Source: Peribacillus sp. ACCC06369
GTDB taxonomy: Bacteria; Bacillota; Bacilli; Bacillales; DSM-1321
Length of the DNA stretch: 64,000 bases
Assembly: GCF_030348945.1 (NCBI RefSeq)
Contig: NZ_JAUCEN010000002.1
Location: 4,526,001 to 4,590,000, forward strand
Direction of reading: 5' to 3'
In this document: in pieces, positions 16,283 through 24,172 of the stretch
Layout of the letters: each line of letters opens with the position of its first letter
Numbering within the stretch: position 1 is the first letter of the stretch
The notes under the pieces: generated by a model
The model's input: only the letters and a program-made list of their open reading frames with translations
Database searches by the model: none
What the model was told of the DNA's origin: nothing
Translations under genes and position numbers: made by a program

Positions 16283-18170
16283 ATCGAGTAGGAGGAGGCG
16301 CCTAGCCTCCGACCTCTCACACCACCGTACATACCGTTCGGTATACGGCGGTTCAGTTTAAGTCTGACGTAGTTTTGTATATCGTTCATATAGATTTACT
16401 AACCCTTGGTGGTGCCAATAAACATTATTAAGGGTTTTGTCTAGAATAGGACTATGCGCTATGCGCCAATAACCCTTTCTGCTATTTCCCCATTCATACG
16501 CTTTTCCAAATGGGGCGCCTAATCCTTTGAGTTTCCTCACTCTCGTTCTTGGCAATTTCCATTGCTTCCATAGGCACATCCTGAGTCTTCTTCGAATCCA
16601 TGAATCTAAATTCTTCAAAACGTTCGGAGTATCAATGAGGGCGAAATAACCCATCCAACCTCTAAGGTATTGCTTTAACTTATTTATTCGGAGTTTCATG
16701 GGTTTCGGTAATTTTCTCGAGGTCATTTCCCTGATTCGTTTCTTTACTCTCTTCACCGTTTGTTTAGCCAGTAGAACCTTCGGGTTCTTCTTTGACTTCG
16801 TGAAACTAAAACCGAGAAACGTTCTGTTCCAAGGGCGATCATACTTCGACTTCTCGTAGTTGACCTTTAGCTTCAGTTTATTTTCAATGAAGCTTGAGAT
16901 ATTTCCCATTGCACGTTTGGCGGCTTTTCGTGTCTTCACAAAGATAGTACTGTCATCCGCATACCTTACGAATCGAAGATTGCGTTTCTCTAGTTCTTTA
17001 TCTAAATCGTCTAACATGATATTAGATAATAAAGGACTTAACGGACCTCCTTGCGGAGTTCCCTCCTCACTTTTATGAAAAAGTCCGCCTATCATAATGC
17101 CTGCTTGAAGGAATCTACGAATCAGTTTGAGAACTCGTTTATCTTCAATTTTCCGCTCTAACATTCCCATGAGCTTGTCATGATTCACTTTATCGAAGAA
17201 CTTCTCCAAGTCCATATCCACTACCCATGTATAACCTTCGGTTATATAGGACTTTGCCTTTCGAACCGCCTGGTGCCCTTGTTTGTTAGGGCGAAAACCA
17301 TAGCTATTCTCCGAAAAGGTTGAGTCATATATCCTGGTTAATATTTGGGCAATGGCTTGTTGAATGAAACGGTCTAGAACGGTTGGAATACCCAATAGCC
17401 GAACTCCGCCGTTTGGTTTCGGGATTTCGATACGACGGACGGGCTGCGGTTGATAGGTACCCTGTAAAAGGGCAGTTTTCATGTTGTACCATTCAGTTGC
17501 GAGGTGCGGTCTCAGGTTTTGAACCGGCATTCCATCTACACCATGGCTTCCCTTATTTCTTTCTACACGCTTCAATGCCTGTATTAAGTTTTCCCTCTCT
17601 AGTATCTGTTCCATTAACATCGTTGATATCCTTTCTACGTGGATAAATGGTCTATTTGTGCCTTTATCTGCTCCACCCTTTTGAAGTTCCCCGTGTATTC
17701 ACCACTTCTTCCTTCAAATAAGTTCCGTTAGGAATTGTTTGCTTCTTCGCAGATAACGAACGCCTAGTATTCATCCTCCTTAATCTGTTCGGTCCTTCCT
17801 TATCTTCTCGAGTAGACAAGTACTATGACCTCTGCTGACTTCTGATGATTCAGCTGTCCATCACTGGACAGGTTACCAAGTGTACTTGGCTGTCATCAGA
17901 CCTCCCCGGGTAAGAGTGCAATCTTTCCCTCCATCTATCTGCTTCATTTACTCTGTACCACCTTCGGCAGTAAGGACTTTGTTTTGTTTCGCAAACTCAT
18001 CCAATGATACCTAGCCTTATATGAAGTTCGTGTTCCTCAGACCGGAGGTTTGCCGCTTGCTTCCTTCAGATTCCACGTCACCATGGACACCCTTGCATTA
18101 AGCTAACCATTACTACTGCCTTCATGGTTCGGGACTCACACCCTATAGATTGCACCCATGCCGGGCGCAC
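16283..18170 (-). mobile_element. Group IIC intron, copy 1 (1888 bp)
   Basis: In minus-strand sense the intron begins GTGCGCCCGGCATGGGTGCA, matching the group II 5' end consensus GTGYG, and ends in the domain VI region with CTACTCGAT. It encodes a reverse transcriptase without an endonuclease domain, as usual for class IIC. Boundaries are deduced by comparison with uninterrupted PHP sites: 5' exon ends GCAGCTTTTTC, 3' exon begins with T-run-flanked TTATG. Insertion after a hairpin plus T-tract is the known IIC preference. Confidence 0.93.
16358..17620 (-). CDS. ltrA: Group II intron reverse transcriptase/maturase
   Basis: 420-aa intron-encoded protein. Reverse transcriptase blocks are visible: KPNGGVRLLGIPTVLDR, SENSYGFRPNKQGHQA, VVDMDLEKFFDKVNHD, GTPQGGPLSPLLSNIM and the catalytic YADD in RFVRYADDSTIF. 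A maturase (X) domain with LKQYLRGWMGYFAL follows. No HNH endonuclease, typical of IIC introns. It assists splicing and reverse-transcribes the intron at new hairpin targets. Identical at protein level to copy 3; copy 2 differs at one residue (Q to K in TYQPQPV). Confidence 0.95.
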   Translation of the reverse strand: MLMEQILERENLIQALKRVERNKGSHGVDGMPVQNLRPHLATEWYNMKTALLQGTYQPQPVRRIEIPKPNGGVRLLGIPTVLDRFIQQAIAQILTRIYDSTFSENSYGFRPNKQGHQAVRKAKSYITEGYTWVVDMDLEKFFDKVNHDKLMGMLERKIEDKRVLKLIRRFLQAGIMIGGLFHKSEEGTPQGGPLSPLLSNIMLDDLDKELEKRNLRFVRYADDSTIFVKTRKAAKRAMGNISSFIENKLKLKVNYEKSKYDRPWNRTFLGFSFTKSKKNPKVLLAKQTVKRVKKRIREMTSRKLPKPMKLRINKLKQYLRGWMGYFALIDTPNVLKNLDSWIRRRLRMCLWKQWKLPRTRVRKLKGLGAPFGKAYEWGNSRKGYWRIAHSPILDKTLNNVYWHHQGLVNLYERYTKLRQT

Positions 18171-18223
18171 GAAAAAGCTGCCTTAAAGACAGCTCTGATC
18201 TTAAGCTAACCCACCCGTTAGTT
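18171..18223 (-). repeat. PHP site, right half, after intron 1
   Basis: GAAAA, hairpin AGCTGCC-TTAAA-GACAGCT, then AGCTAACCCACCCGTTAGTT. Confidence 0.92.
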
Positions 18224-18378
18224 CATTAACTCCCTATGTTATCAACTGTATACGTGAGCTACTCACATGTTAGAATAAGATCTCTTGATTTAGCGTCATA
18301 AATCTTATAACTTACTTCAAACTCATGATCCTTTGTGACGGTGACCTCACAATAATAGGGAACTGCCCTTCCATAGTC
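18224..18378 (-). pseudogene. 3' fragment of a copy of the membrane-protein gene at 31 kb
   Basis: About 155 bp match 30923-31078: the region behind the gene and its last 35-40 codons (VPYYCEVTVTK through KIYDAKSRDLIL). The match begins at the right box of the PHP site in both places and breaks off inside the gene at CTTCCATA. Beyond the breakpoint the sequence resembles the upstream region of the DUF6366-like gene. A duplicated cassette that lost its 5' part. Confidence 0.88.
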
Positions 18379-18434
18379 AGCCCCCTGTTTTCGTCTCCTT
18401 TTTATATTACCATAAAAAACCATTACCCTTATTT

Positions 18435-18509
18435 AACTAACCTGCCGCATAGCTGCATAAGAAAATGCTGCCCAGCAACTCCCTAATTGAAGTAAAGCAC
18501 CCGCTAGCT
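18435..18509 (-). repeat. PHP site
   Basis: Left box AACTAACCTGCCGCATAGCTG, hairpin ATGCTGCCCAGCAAC, right box AAAGCACCCGCTAGCTG. Arms slightly decayed. Confidence 0.87.
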
Positions 18510-18610
18510 GATGTAAAAACTAAACTGCAAAATTTATTTAAGTAACTTTATTAAAGTAAATTGGGTGGAATAGACAAAGCTTAATCTTTTTTGTGAAAGT
18601 GGCAGATGGG

Positions 18611-18666
18611 TGCAAAAATATTTTGCAATCGACACACAATAATTATTCATGCAAAAAAATTTGGCA
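18611..18666 (+). promoter_or_regulatory. Two palindromic upstream activator-like sites
   Basis: TGCAAAAATATTTTGCA (18611-18627) is a perfect 17-bp palindrome and TGCAAAAAAATTTGGCA (18650-18666) an imperfect copy 39 bp downstream. Their position 45-100 bp before the -24 element is that of enhancer-type sites for a sigma-54 activator. Confidence 0.6.
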
Positions 18667-18708
18667 GTCTATAGACGCTTAAACTCTTTTAATTCTGCGA
18701 GTTACAAG

Positions 18709-18725
18709 TTGGCGCGATACTTGCA
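18709..18725 (+). promoter_or_regulatory. Sigma-54 (SigL) type promoter
   Basis: TTGGCGCGATACTTGCA fits TGGCACG-N4-TTGCA with GG at 18711 and GC at 18723, the strict -24/-12 spacing. Transcription should start near 18736, just before AGGAGG. Confidence 0.7.
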
Positions 18726-18769
18726 TTGTAGATTGATAAAGATTTATAAACTTAGGAGGTACACAAAAT

Positions 18770-18790
18770 ATGTCCTTAATCCTAAAATAA
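18770..18790 (+). CDS. Six-codon leader ORF (MSLILK)
   Basis: ATG at proper distance from TTAGGAGGT, followed by five codons and TAA. Either a leader peptide or the stub of a gene removed from behind the sigma-54 promoter. The strong ribosome binding site is the main evidence. Confidence 0.3.
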   Translation: MSLILK

Positions 18791-18944
18791 TGAACCATTT
18801 ATAGACTAAGTCATAAAGTCATGTGCATATAGCGGCTTATTGTTTGGAATAAGAAAGATCGCTGAATCTTTTCGTTTCCGGTGCTGGTTTTAAAAACATC
18901 TAATGGAAAAACAGATTTAAAAAACTTTTTATTGGAGGCCTTTT

Positions 18945-19097
18945 ATGTGGGTAATCACTGTTCATTCAAAGAACAACTTTAGAATTTATGAGTTTGACTC
19001 TGAAAAAGAAGCTAAAGAAGCTTTCAGGAGGATGCAGGGTTGTAAATTCCTAACAGAAGTCATTTATTTTAATGATCATGAATTAGTTAAAATATAA
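18945..19097 (+). CDS. 50-aa hypothetical protein
   Basis: Small soluble protein: MWVITVHSKNNFRIYEFDSE, then KEAKEAFRRMQGCKFLTE and VIYFNDHELVKI. Predicted beta-alpha-beta order. ATTGGAGGCC precedes the ATG at good spacing. Located between the sigma-54 promoter and the thioesterase gene on the same strand, so probably in one transcript with it. Family not named; such short proteins are known beside metabolic operons in Bacillaceae. Confidence 0.65.
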   Translation: MWVITVHSKNNFRIYEFDSEKEAKEAFRRMQGCKFLTEVIYFNDHELVKI

Positions 19098-19231
19098 GAA
19101 TTCAGAATTTTTCGCTAATTATCACTTTTAGCATTCCCTCTTTTTAACTAGTCAGGAAGAAAGATAGATGTACTAGAACCTTTATAGGTATGAATATAAA
19201 GAGGTTTATAAATTAAAGGAGAGATATGTTT

Positions 19232-19759
19232 ATGGAAACTAAATACTGTAAAGAATCAAGAGTTATAAGAACTAGCCGCATTTTCCCAAATGATGTAAAT
19301 AACCATAATACTTTGTTCGGGGGTCGTTTGATGAGTCACCTGGATCAGGTATCCTCAACTTCTGCAGCGCGTCATAGCCGCAGGGAATGTGTGACTGCCT
19401 CGACAGATTCAGTTGATTTTTTACATCCAGTTCGAACAACAGATTCAGTCTCGTTTGAATCTTATGTGACATGGACAGGTACCTCGTCGATGGAGGTTTT
19501 TGTGAAAATCATTGCAGAAGACTTAAAAAGCGGTAATCGTAAAATCGCAGCAACAGCACTACTGACTTTTGTAGCACTTGATCAACATAACCGGCCAACA
19601 CCTGTTCCACAAGTCATTCCAGAAACAGAAGAAGAGCGAAAATTACATGAAACCGCATCTGATCGAGCAAGAATTCGCAAGGAAAGGAAACAAAAAAGTA
19701 AGGAATTGGCTGCCTTTTTAACTGCAAATTATCCCTGGGAACAATATAGTTCTTGCTAA
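19232..19759 (+). CDS. Acyl-CoA thioesterase (hotdog fold)
   Basis: About 175 aa, hydrolyses acyl-CoA to fatty acid and CoA in the cytosol. The hotdog signature is clear: RIFPNDVNNHNTLFGGRLMSH (catalytic Asn/Asp region of the YciA/YkhA branch), then SVDFLHPVRTTDSVSFESYV and KIAATALLTFVAL. The basic C-terminal tail (RARIRKERKQKSKELAAFL) is typical of Bacillus YkhA-like enzymes. Two ATGs (19226, 19232) fit the ribosome binding site AAAGGAG; I prefer the second. The upstream sigma-54 promoter suggests induction with fatty- or amino-acid catabolism. Confidence 0.9.
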   Translation: METKYCKESRVIRTSRIFPNDVNNHNTLFGGRLMSHLDQVSSTSAARHSRRECVTASTDSVDFLHPVRTTDSVSFESYVTWTGTSSMEVFVKIIAEDLKSGNRKIAATALLTFVALDQHNRPTPVPQVIPETEEERKLHETASDRARIRKERKQKSKELAAFLTANYPWEQYSSC

Positions 19760-19909
19760 GCTTTATGGACGTAGTTGAATGGGATAATTAGATAAGGGAC
19801 CAATAAGTTAGTTTCCTGAGGGGAATGGTAGTCCTAGTGATTCTTACAATCAGGATGCAGCGAGAGGATAGATTAGCGTTTCTACGAAAGATAAAAATGA
19901 TAAATTATT

Positions 19910-19940
19910 GCCTTTACTCCCGTGGAGCAAAGGCTTTTTT
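19910..19940 (+). terminator. Rho-independent terminator of the thioesterase gene
   Basis: GCCTTT/AAAGGC stem extended by CTCC/GGAG pairing, then TTTTTTT. Confidence 0.85.
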
Positions 19941-20122
19941 TGACGAGTTTCTTCTATTGATAACGATGAACATTGTATTCTTTAATAATAAGTTCTAACT
20001 TTTTGATCGAATTCACAGAGGTATACAAGAGATATAGGTAAGCAAATGTGACGATAATTTTTGTATCCCCCAAAAAACATCATTTCAAATTTTTTGAGGG
20101 ACAGTTTGAAAGTCAGATATGT

Positions 20123-20245
20123 TTACTTTTTTTGGCGTTCCTGGTCTTTTAATGCTATTCTTTCAAGTCCATTATGCGCAAATTCTACATCTTTTCTAGG
20201 TAAAGCATCATTATTCTTCAATTGCTTATTTTTATTTTTAGACAT
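20123..20245 (-). CDS. 40-aa hydrophilic protein, possibly YfhD-like
   Basis: MSKNKNKQLKNNDALPRKDV, then EFAHNGLERIALKDQERQKK. AGGGGGGTGG precedes the ATG. The LP-x(2)-DVEFA core followed by a charged helix resembles the YfhD family of small Bacillus proteins, but the match is short. Probably a sporulation or stationary-phase protein. Not overlapped by any better reading frame. Confidence 0.55.
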   Translation of the reverse strand: MSKNKNKQLKNNDALPRKDVEFAHNGLERIALKDQERQKK

Positions 20246-20417
20246 TTTTCCACCCCCCTGTAGTTTGAGTTAGTGATACAACGTGGATGCCAATAAATAC
20301 ACGATTTAAAGTTACTGTGTAATATTTTTTCTTTTTCGTTATCGGCAACCAGTATTTTTAGTTTGCGTTCTTTTTTGCAGGCTATGCTATTTGAGATTCT
20401 TCTTCAACCTCATGATT
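20246..20417. other. Intergenic
   Basis: Upstream region of the 40-aa gene. No further gene, repeat or terminator seen. Confidence 0.4.
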
Positions 20418-20567
20418 TTAACTGACCAATAATTCTAATAACCGATTTTTGAATAACTGATTGTCAATGTTCTTACAGATAGTCGCATTAGGAGGATTGC
20501 TGCCAAAACCATCTGAAATAGCGAGTTTACTCCCATCATTTATGATAACTTGGCCATAAGTCGCTTT
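20418..20567 (-). pseudogene. C-terminal gene fragment fused to a PHP box
   Basis: About 50 codons in frame (ATYGQVIINDGSKLAISDGF, then SNPPNATICKNIDNQLF) ending at 20418. No start codon or ribosome binding site: the frame runs directly into the PHP right box at 20569. The parental gene is not in the window. Same geometry as the truncated ArsR gene at 15.1 kb. Confidence 0.6.
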
Positions 20568-20568
20568 A

Positions 20569-20588
20569 AGCTATAGCACCTGTTAGTT
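20569..20588 (-). repeat. Solo PHP right box
   Basis: AGCTATAGCACCTGTTAGTT, directly behind the fosB stop codon. Hairpin and left box replaced by a gene fragment. Confidence 0.8.
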
Positions 20589-20602
20589 AACAAGGAAATC
20601 CT

Positions 20603-21025
20603 TTAATCGAAAAACTCCATATGTGCTTTTTCTTGTTTGTAGTAATCCATTCTATCTTGTAAAGTACCTGTATGAAACTCAAACTTATGGCCATCGGGGT
20701 CAGTAAAATAAATAGATTTCTTATCTTTTTCATCTCTTGGACGACCTGACAAGATGTTTACATTCAATTCCATTAGTTTCTCGTACATTTTTACAAAGTC
20801 GGCTTCTTCGATTGAAAAAGCTATATGTGTGTATGAATGGCCTATTTCATTACGGGGAATATCTTTTTCTACATTCAGGGCAATCCACATTCCATTCAAA
20901 TCAAAATAGGCAGTATTTCTTCCCTTAACTAACAATTTTGCATCAAAAACGTTTTGATAAAACTCAATGGAATTCTCTAAATTAGAAACTGAAAATAAAA
21001 AGTGGTTCAAACCTTTTATAGGCAC
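20603..21025 (-). CDS. fosB: Metallothiol transferase FosB (fosfomycin resistance)
   Basis: 140-aa VOC enzyme that opens the epoxide of fosfomycin with bacillithiol or cysteine in a divalent-metal-dependent reaction. Diagnostic segments: [64 protein letters not shown]. Metal ligands by family alignment are H8, H67 and E116. Length and sequence fit Bacillus FosB very well. GTG start after GAGGTGATAAG. It is a single-gene cassette: right box behind, PHP site in front. A TATAAT lies between the site and the gene, so it may have its own promoter. Confidence 0.95.
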   Translation of the reverse strand: MPIKGLNHFLFSVSNLENSIEFYQNVFDAKLLVKGRNTAYFDLNGMWIALNVEKDIPRNEIGHSYTHIAFSIEEADFVKMYEKLMELNVNILSGRPRDEKDKKSIYFTDPDGHKFEFHTGTLQDRMDYYKQEKAHMEFFD

Positions 21026-21084
21026 CTTATCACCTCAAAATAAGACTTCTTAATTATTATACAAATAGGAAGTATATCTTATTG

Positions 21085-21163
21085 TACTAACCTGCCCCGA
21101 TAGTTACATTAGAAAAAGGCTGCCGCAGCAACCTTCCTGATTGAAGTAAAGAAACCGTTAGTT
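21085..21163 (-). repeat. PHP site
   Basis: Left box TACTAACCTGCCCCGATAGTT, hairpin GGCTGCCGCAGCAACC, right box AAAGAAACCGTTAGTT. Confidence 0.9.
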
Positions 21164-21312
21164 TAAGTACAATATTTCATAATATAATTTCTGAATTTCA
21201 TTTTTATATTCATTTATCATCCTTTTTATTTTTATCTTTTTGGTAAAAAAACATAAGTCATGGATATGCTGAAAGCTAACTTTCGGTTTTGTCAGAGAGA
21301 TCGCTATTGATG

Positions 21313-21681
21313 CTACACATTTTTTGAGATCTTTCGTTTCATTAAAACCTCACTTTGGTAAATATCTCCCCAATCTCGCATGAGGTAGATGATAGGTTTT
21401 AATGTTTCTCCAAAAGCAGTAAGAGAATATTCAACTTTTGGAGGAATCTCCCGATATATTTCACGATGTACAATACCATCCTGTTCCAATTCCCGAAGTT
21501 GTAACGTTAACATACGTTGTGTGGTATAGGGCATAAGTCTCCCTAACTCGCTAAAACGTTTAGGGCCGGAAATTAAGTTATATAATATGATCCCTTTCCA
21601 TTTGCCGCCTATCACATCCACTGTAACTGCAACAGGACAAGCAGTGGTATCAGGACACTTTTCCGTTTTAAAGTCCTTCAT
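21313..21681 (-). CDS. HxlR family transcriptional regulator
   Basis: 122-aa winged-helix regulator. Typical HxlR features: cysteine-containing N-terminus (EKCPDTTACPVAVTVDVIGG), GKWKGIILYNLISGPKRFSE, LMPYTTQRMLTLQLRELEQD and a wing VEYSLTAFGETLKPII. HxlR proteins often sense electrophiles or oxidants through cysteine. It is divergent from the quinone oxidoreductase gene, which it probably represses from the 250-bp intergenic region. Confidence 0.9.
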   Translation of the reverse strand: MKDFKTEKCPDTTACPVAVTVDVIGGKWKGIILYNLISGPKRFSELGRLMPYTTQRMLTLQLRELEQDGIVHREIYREIPPKVEYSLTAFGETLKPIIYLMRDWGDIYQSEVLMKRKISKNV

Positions 21682-21934
21682 ATCGACACCCCAATCTTTT
21701 TAAGTATCAAATTGTATACTATATTACAAATTTTATCCTATTCAACAAAAATGTGCGTACTTTTAATTTTATATTATTTAAAGTATCATTGATTTTGCAA
21801 GCAAAGACTAAATATTCATTCTTTTCATACTATTCACCATTAAAGATGTTACTAATAAAATTCTCCGGTGTATTAATCCTTAACATGAATAGGTGATGAG
21901 ACATTTTCCCATAAAATAAAAAGGAGTGACTAGA

Positions 21935-22930
21935 GTGAAATCACAAATCATTCAATCTTTTGGTGAACCATCCGTATTTCAATATAAAGAGATTTCAAAA
22001 CCTGAACTAAAACCTGGACATGTACTTATTCAAGTAAAGGCTACAAGTGTAAATCCTATTGATACGAAAGTCCGTGCTGGTGCAGTTCCGGCCGTTGCAC
22101 CCGAGTTTCCAGCAGTATTACATGGGGATGTGGCAGGTTTGGTATCTGCTGTGGGTGAAGGAGTAACCGAGTTTAATATTGGGGATGAAGTGTTTGGATG
22201 CGCGGGTGGATTTAAAGGGACTGGCGGTGCACTTGCAGAGTTTATGCTTGCAGATGTTGATTTACTTGCTCACAAGCCGAAAAATTTGACGATGGAAGAA
22301 GCCGCAGCTTTACCGTTAGTTGCCATTACCGCTTGGGAAGCATTATTTAATCGGGCAAGGCTTACCCCAGGACAAGATATACTGATTCATGCAGCCACCG
22401 GCGGTGTAGGACACATTGCCATTCAACTAGCCAAATGGAGAGGAGCGACAGTCTATACAACTGCCTCTTCGCAAGAGAAGCTGGAGATTGGCACGCGTCT
22501 TGGTGCTGATGTAACCATTAATTATCGAGAAGAAAGCGTTCAGGATTATGTACAAAAATATACAGACGGAAAAGGATTTGACGTTGTATTTGACACAGTT
22601 GGGGGTGAAAACCTTGATCGCTCTTTTGAGGCGGCCGCGGTACATGGAACGATAATAGCCATTGCTGCACGTTCGACTCATGACCTCTCCCCAGTACATT
22701 CAAAGGGACTTTCTCTCCATGTTACCTTTATGCTGTTGAAGATTTTAAACAAGGACCTACATAAACATTATGGAGAAATCTTGAAGAAGGTTGCCAGGGT
22801 GGTTGAGGAAGGGAAGCTGCGCCCGCTTTTGGATTCAAACATTTTCACGTTTGATGAAGTCTCAAAAGCCCATGAGTACATGGAGTCAGGCAAGGCGATA
22901 GGAAAAATTGTTTTGAAAAATAGCTGGTAA
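21935..22930 (+). CDS. MDR family quinone oxidoreductase / zinc-type alcohol dehydrogenase-like
   Basis: 331-aa NADPH-dependent medium-chain reductase, probably detoxifying quinones or enals. N-terminal GroES-like domain (HVLIQVKATSVNPIDTKVRA, LHGDVAGLVSAVGEGV) and a Rossmann domain with IHAATGGVGHIAIQLAKWRG. No structural zinc cluster. The GTG at 21935 has AAGGAG at 8-nt spacing; the frame opens at 21926, which overlaps that site. The pairing with HxlR is common for this type of enzyme (YodB/HypR-like quinone response). Confidence 0.9.
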   Translation: MKSQIIQSFGEPSVFQYKEISKPELKPGHVLIQVKATSVNPIDTKVRAGAVPAVAPEFPAVLHGDVAGLVSAVGEGVTEFNIGDEVFGCAGGFKGTGGALAEFMLADVDLLAHKPKNLTMEEAAALPLVAITAWEALFNRARLTPGQDILIHAATGGVGHIAIQLAKWRGATVYTTASSQEKLEIGTRLGADVTINYREESVQDYVQKYTDGKGFDVVFDTVGGENLDRSFEAAAVHGTIIAIAARSTHDLSPVHSKGLSLHVTFMLLKILNKDLHKHYGEILKKVARVVEEGKLRPLLDSNIFTFDEVSKAHEYMESGKAIGKIVLKNSW

Positions 22931-23081
22931 TATTACATGCACATTTGAAATGCCTCAGCAACTTTACGTTCATTTAAAAGTAGATGGTCATTAGAATCTT
23001 TATAAGATCCTCGATGTACCGTCTGCTTTTATTTTTATTACAGTAAAAACCATCAGGGCATAATAATAGAAATCGGCAACT

Positions 23082-23176
23082 TTAAGATAATTTGAAACCA
23101 CTAACACTCTTTAAATAAATGTTTTTGAATTTCTTTTCGGTTACTTCCTTTTGTTCTTCATTCAAATAATCATACT
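23082..23176 (-). pseudogene. Short C-terminal gene fragment
   Basis: About 30 codons (YDYLNEEQKEVTEKKFKNIY, then LKSVSGFKL) ending at 23082 and preceded by a stop in frame, right next to the PHP hairpin whose left box is missing. Probably the end of a gene cut at the site. Low information. Confidence 0.4.
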
Positions 23177-23178
23177 TT

Positions 23179-23241
23179 TAACCTCAAGAAAAAGCTGCCT
23201 TTGAGACAGCTCCGATCTTCAGCTAACGGCACCCGTTAGTT
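23179..23241 (-). repeat. PHP site, left box lost
   Basis: CAAGAAAA, hairpin AGCTGCC..GACAGCT, linker CCGATCTTC, right box AGCTAACGGCACCCGTTAGTT with a 7-nt spacer. Confidence 0.88.
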
Positions 23242-23324
23242 GATTAAGAATTAAGTTGTTTAACTAATGAGTGAAATTATTGACACATCAGAATCAGTAA
23301 TGAAAAAAACACTGAGTGACAAAA

Positions 23325-23549
23325 TCAGAAGGAAATTAGAAGTAATTGAAAACATATCCCTACAATACTACAGACCCTGCCTGAAATAGCCAAACGTCTA
23401 CCTTTTTCATTTGATTCATCAATTTCTATAATACTTTTAGTTGATATAACAATCCCAATAATACCAAGAATTAAGCCAATATAAGGTATGATTATTGATA
23501 ATACTCCTAATGTTAATGAAACAATAGATTTATTATTTGTTTTTTCCAC
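23325..23549 (-). CDS. DUF4190-like small membrane protein
   Basis: 74 aa with two membrane segments (SLTLGVLSIIIPYIGLILGI and AISGRVCSIVGICFQLLLIS) linked by a charged loop ISTKSIIEIDESNEKGRR. This arrangement matches DUF4190, common in Bacillaceae, function unknown. The normal second TM of the family begins G-x-x-L-x-I-x-G, compatible here. The ribosome binding site before ATGGAAAAAAC is AAGGGGG. One cassette. Confidence 0.75.
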   Translation of the reverse strand: MEKTNNKSIVSLTLGVLSIIIPYIGLILGIIGIVISTKSIIEIDESNEKGRRLAISGRVCSIVGICFQLLLISF

Positions 23550-23569
23550 TCCACAGCCCCCTTATAAAA

Positions 23570-23726
23570 AGCTTTAAAACAACAAATTGCTATTGCAACC
23601 GGTCTTGGTGCTGCTGGTTATTTAGGTACAAATATTTCTTATGGTGTTGAGCTAAGAATTAATAAGACTTTTGTATCATCAAAGATTAGATACGTTTCGA
23701 CAGGAGTAAAATATCAGTCTAAGTAA
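23570..23726 (+). pseudogene. C-terminal fragment of an unknown + strand gene
   Basis: Open frame without a start: ALKQQIAIATGLGAAGYLGT, then NISYGVELRINKTFVSSKIR, ending at 23726. A glycine/alanine-rich start followed by a basic, serine-rich tail. It precedes a small membrane protein by 10 bp, so the two were probably one operon, possibly a secreted peptide and its partner. No left box separates it from the DUF4190-like gene. Confidence 0.45.
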
Positions 23727-23736
23727 GGATGGTTTC

Positions 23737-23901
23737 ATGAAACGAATTGACGTTGTTTTGCTATTTATGGTTGTAATTATCTCTGCATTACTGTTTATTC
23801 TTCTTCAAGGAAAATTATCTAACAACTATATAGTTTTAGTGATTTTTGGGTTTGGATTAGTTGTTGGTGGTTTGGTTAGGCATTTCAAAAAAGGAGCCTA
23901 A
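23737..23901 (+). CDS. 54-aa two-span membrane protein
   Basis: MKRIDVVLLFMVVIISALLF begins with a membrane segment; a second one (YIVLVIFGFGLVVGGLVRHF) ends in a basic tail. GGATGG lies before the ATG. Follows the truncated + strand gene closely. Family unknown; in size and topology it resembles immunity proteins of small bacteriocins, which remains a guess. Confidence 0.5.
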   Translation: MKRIDVVLLFMVVIISALLFILLQGKLSNNYIVLVIFGFGLVVGGLVRHFKKGA

Positions 23902-24044
23902 TTAGCCCAATGAAGTCTATTATGTTGGTAAATCAACCTACAAACCAAATTTACCCCTTAGGTACTAATGAACTTTCAGTATCTAGGGAGTCTTGCGGGC
24001 ATTTACAAAGAGGTTGATGTTTGAGAGATATCATGAAAACAAAT
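23902..24044. other. Intergenic
   Basis: Tail of the + strand pair. No further gene seen before the terminator at 24045. Confidence 0.4.
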
Positions 24045-24088
24045 AAAGGAGAGCACATATTAACCATGGATAATATGTGCTCTCCTTT
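24045..24088. terminator. Perfect 18-bp inverted repeat, bidirectional terminator
   Basis: AAAGGAGAGCACATATTA and its exact complement enclose an 8-nt loop ACCATGGA. T-rich flanks are modest. It lies between the convergent + strand pair and the minus-strand gene at 24.2 kb. Confidence 0.75.
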
Positions 24089-24099
24089 ATCTTTTATAG

Positions 24100-24119
24100 A
24101 ACTAACGCACCCGTTAGTT
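24100..24119 (-). repeat. Solo PHP right box
   Basis: AACTAACGCACCCGTTAGTT, perfect arms, no hairpin. Confidence 0.85.
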
Positions 24120-24172
24120 TAAGTGTACTTATTCACAATAATAGCAACTACCTTTAGAAATGATATTTGTAT

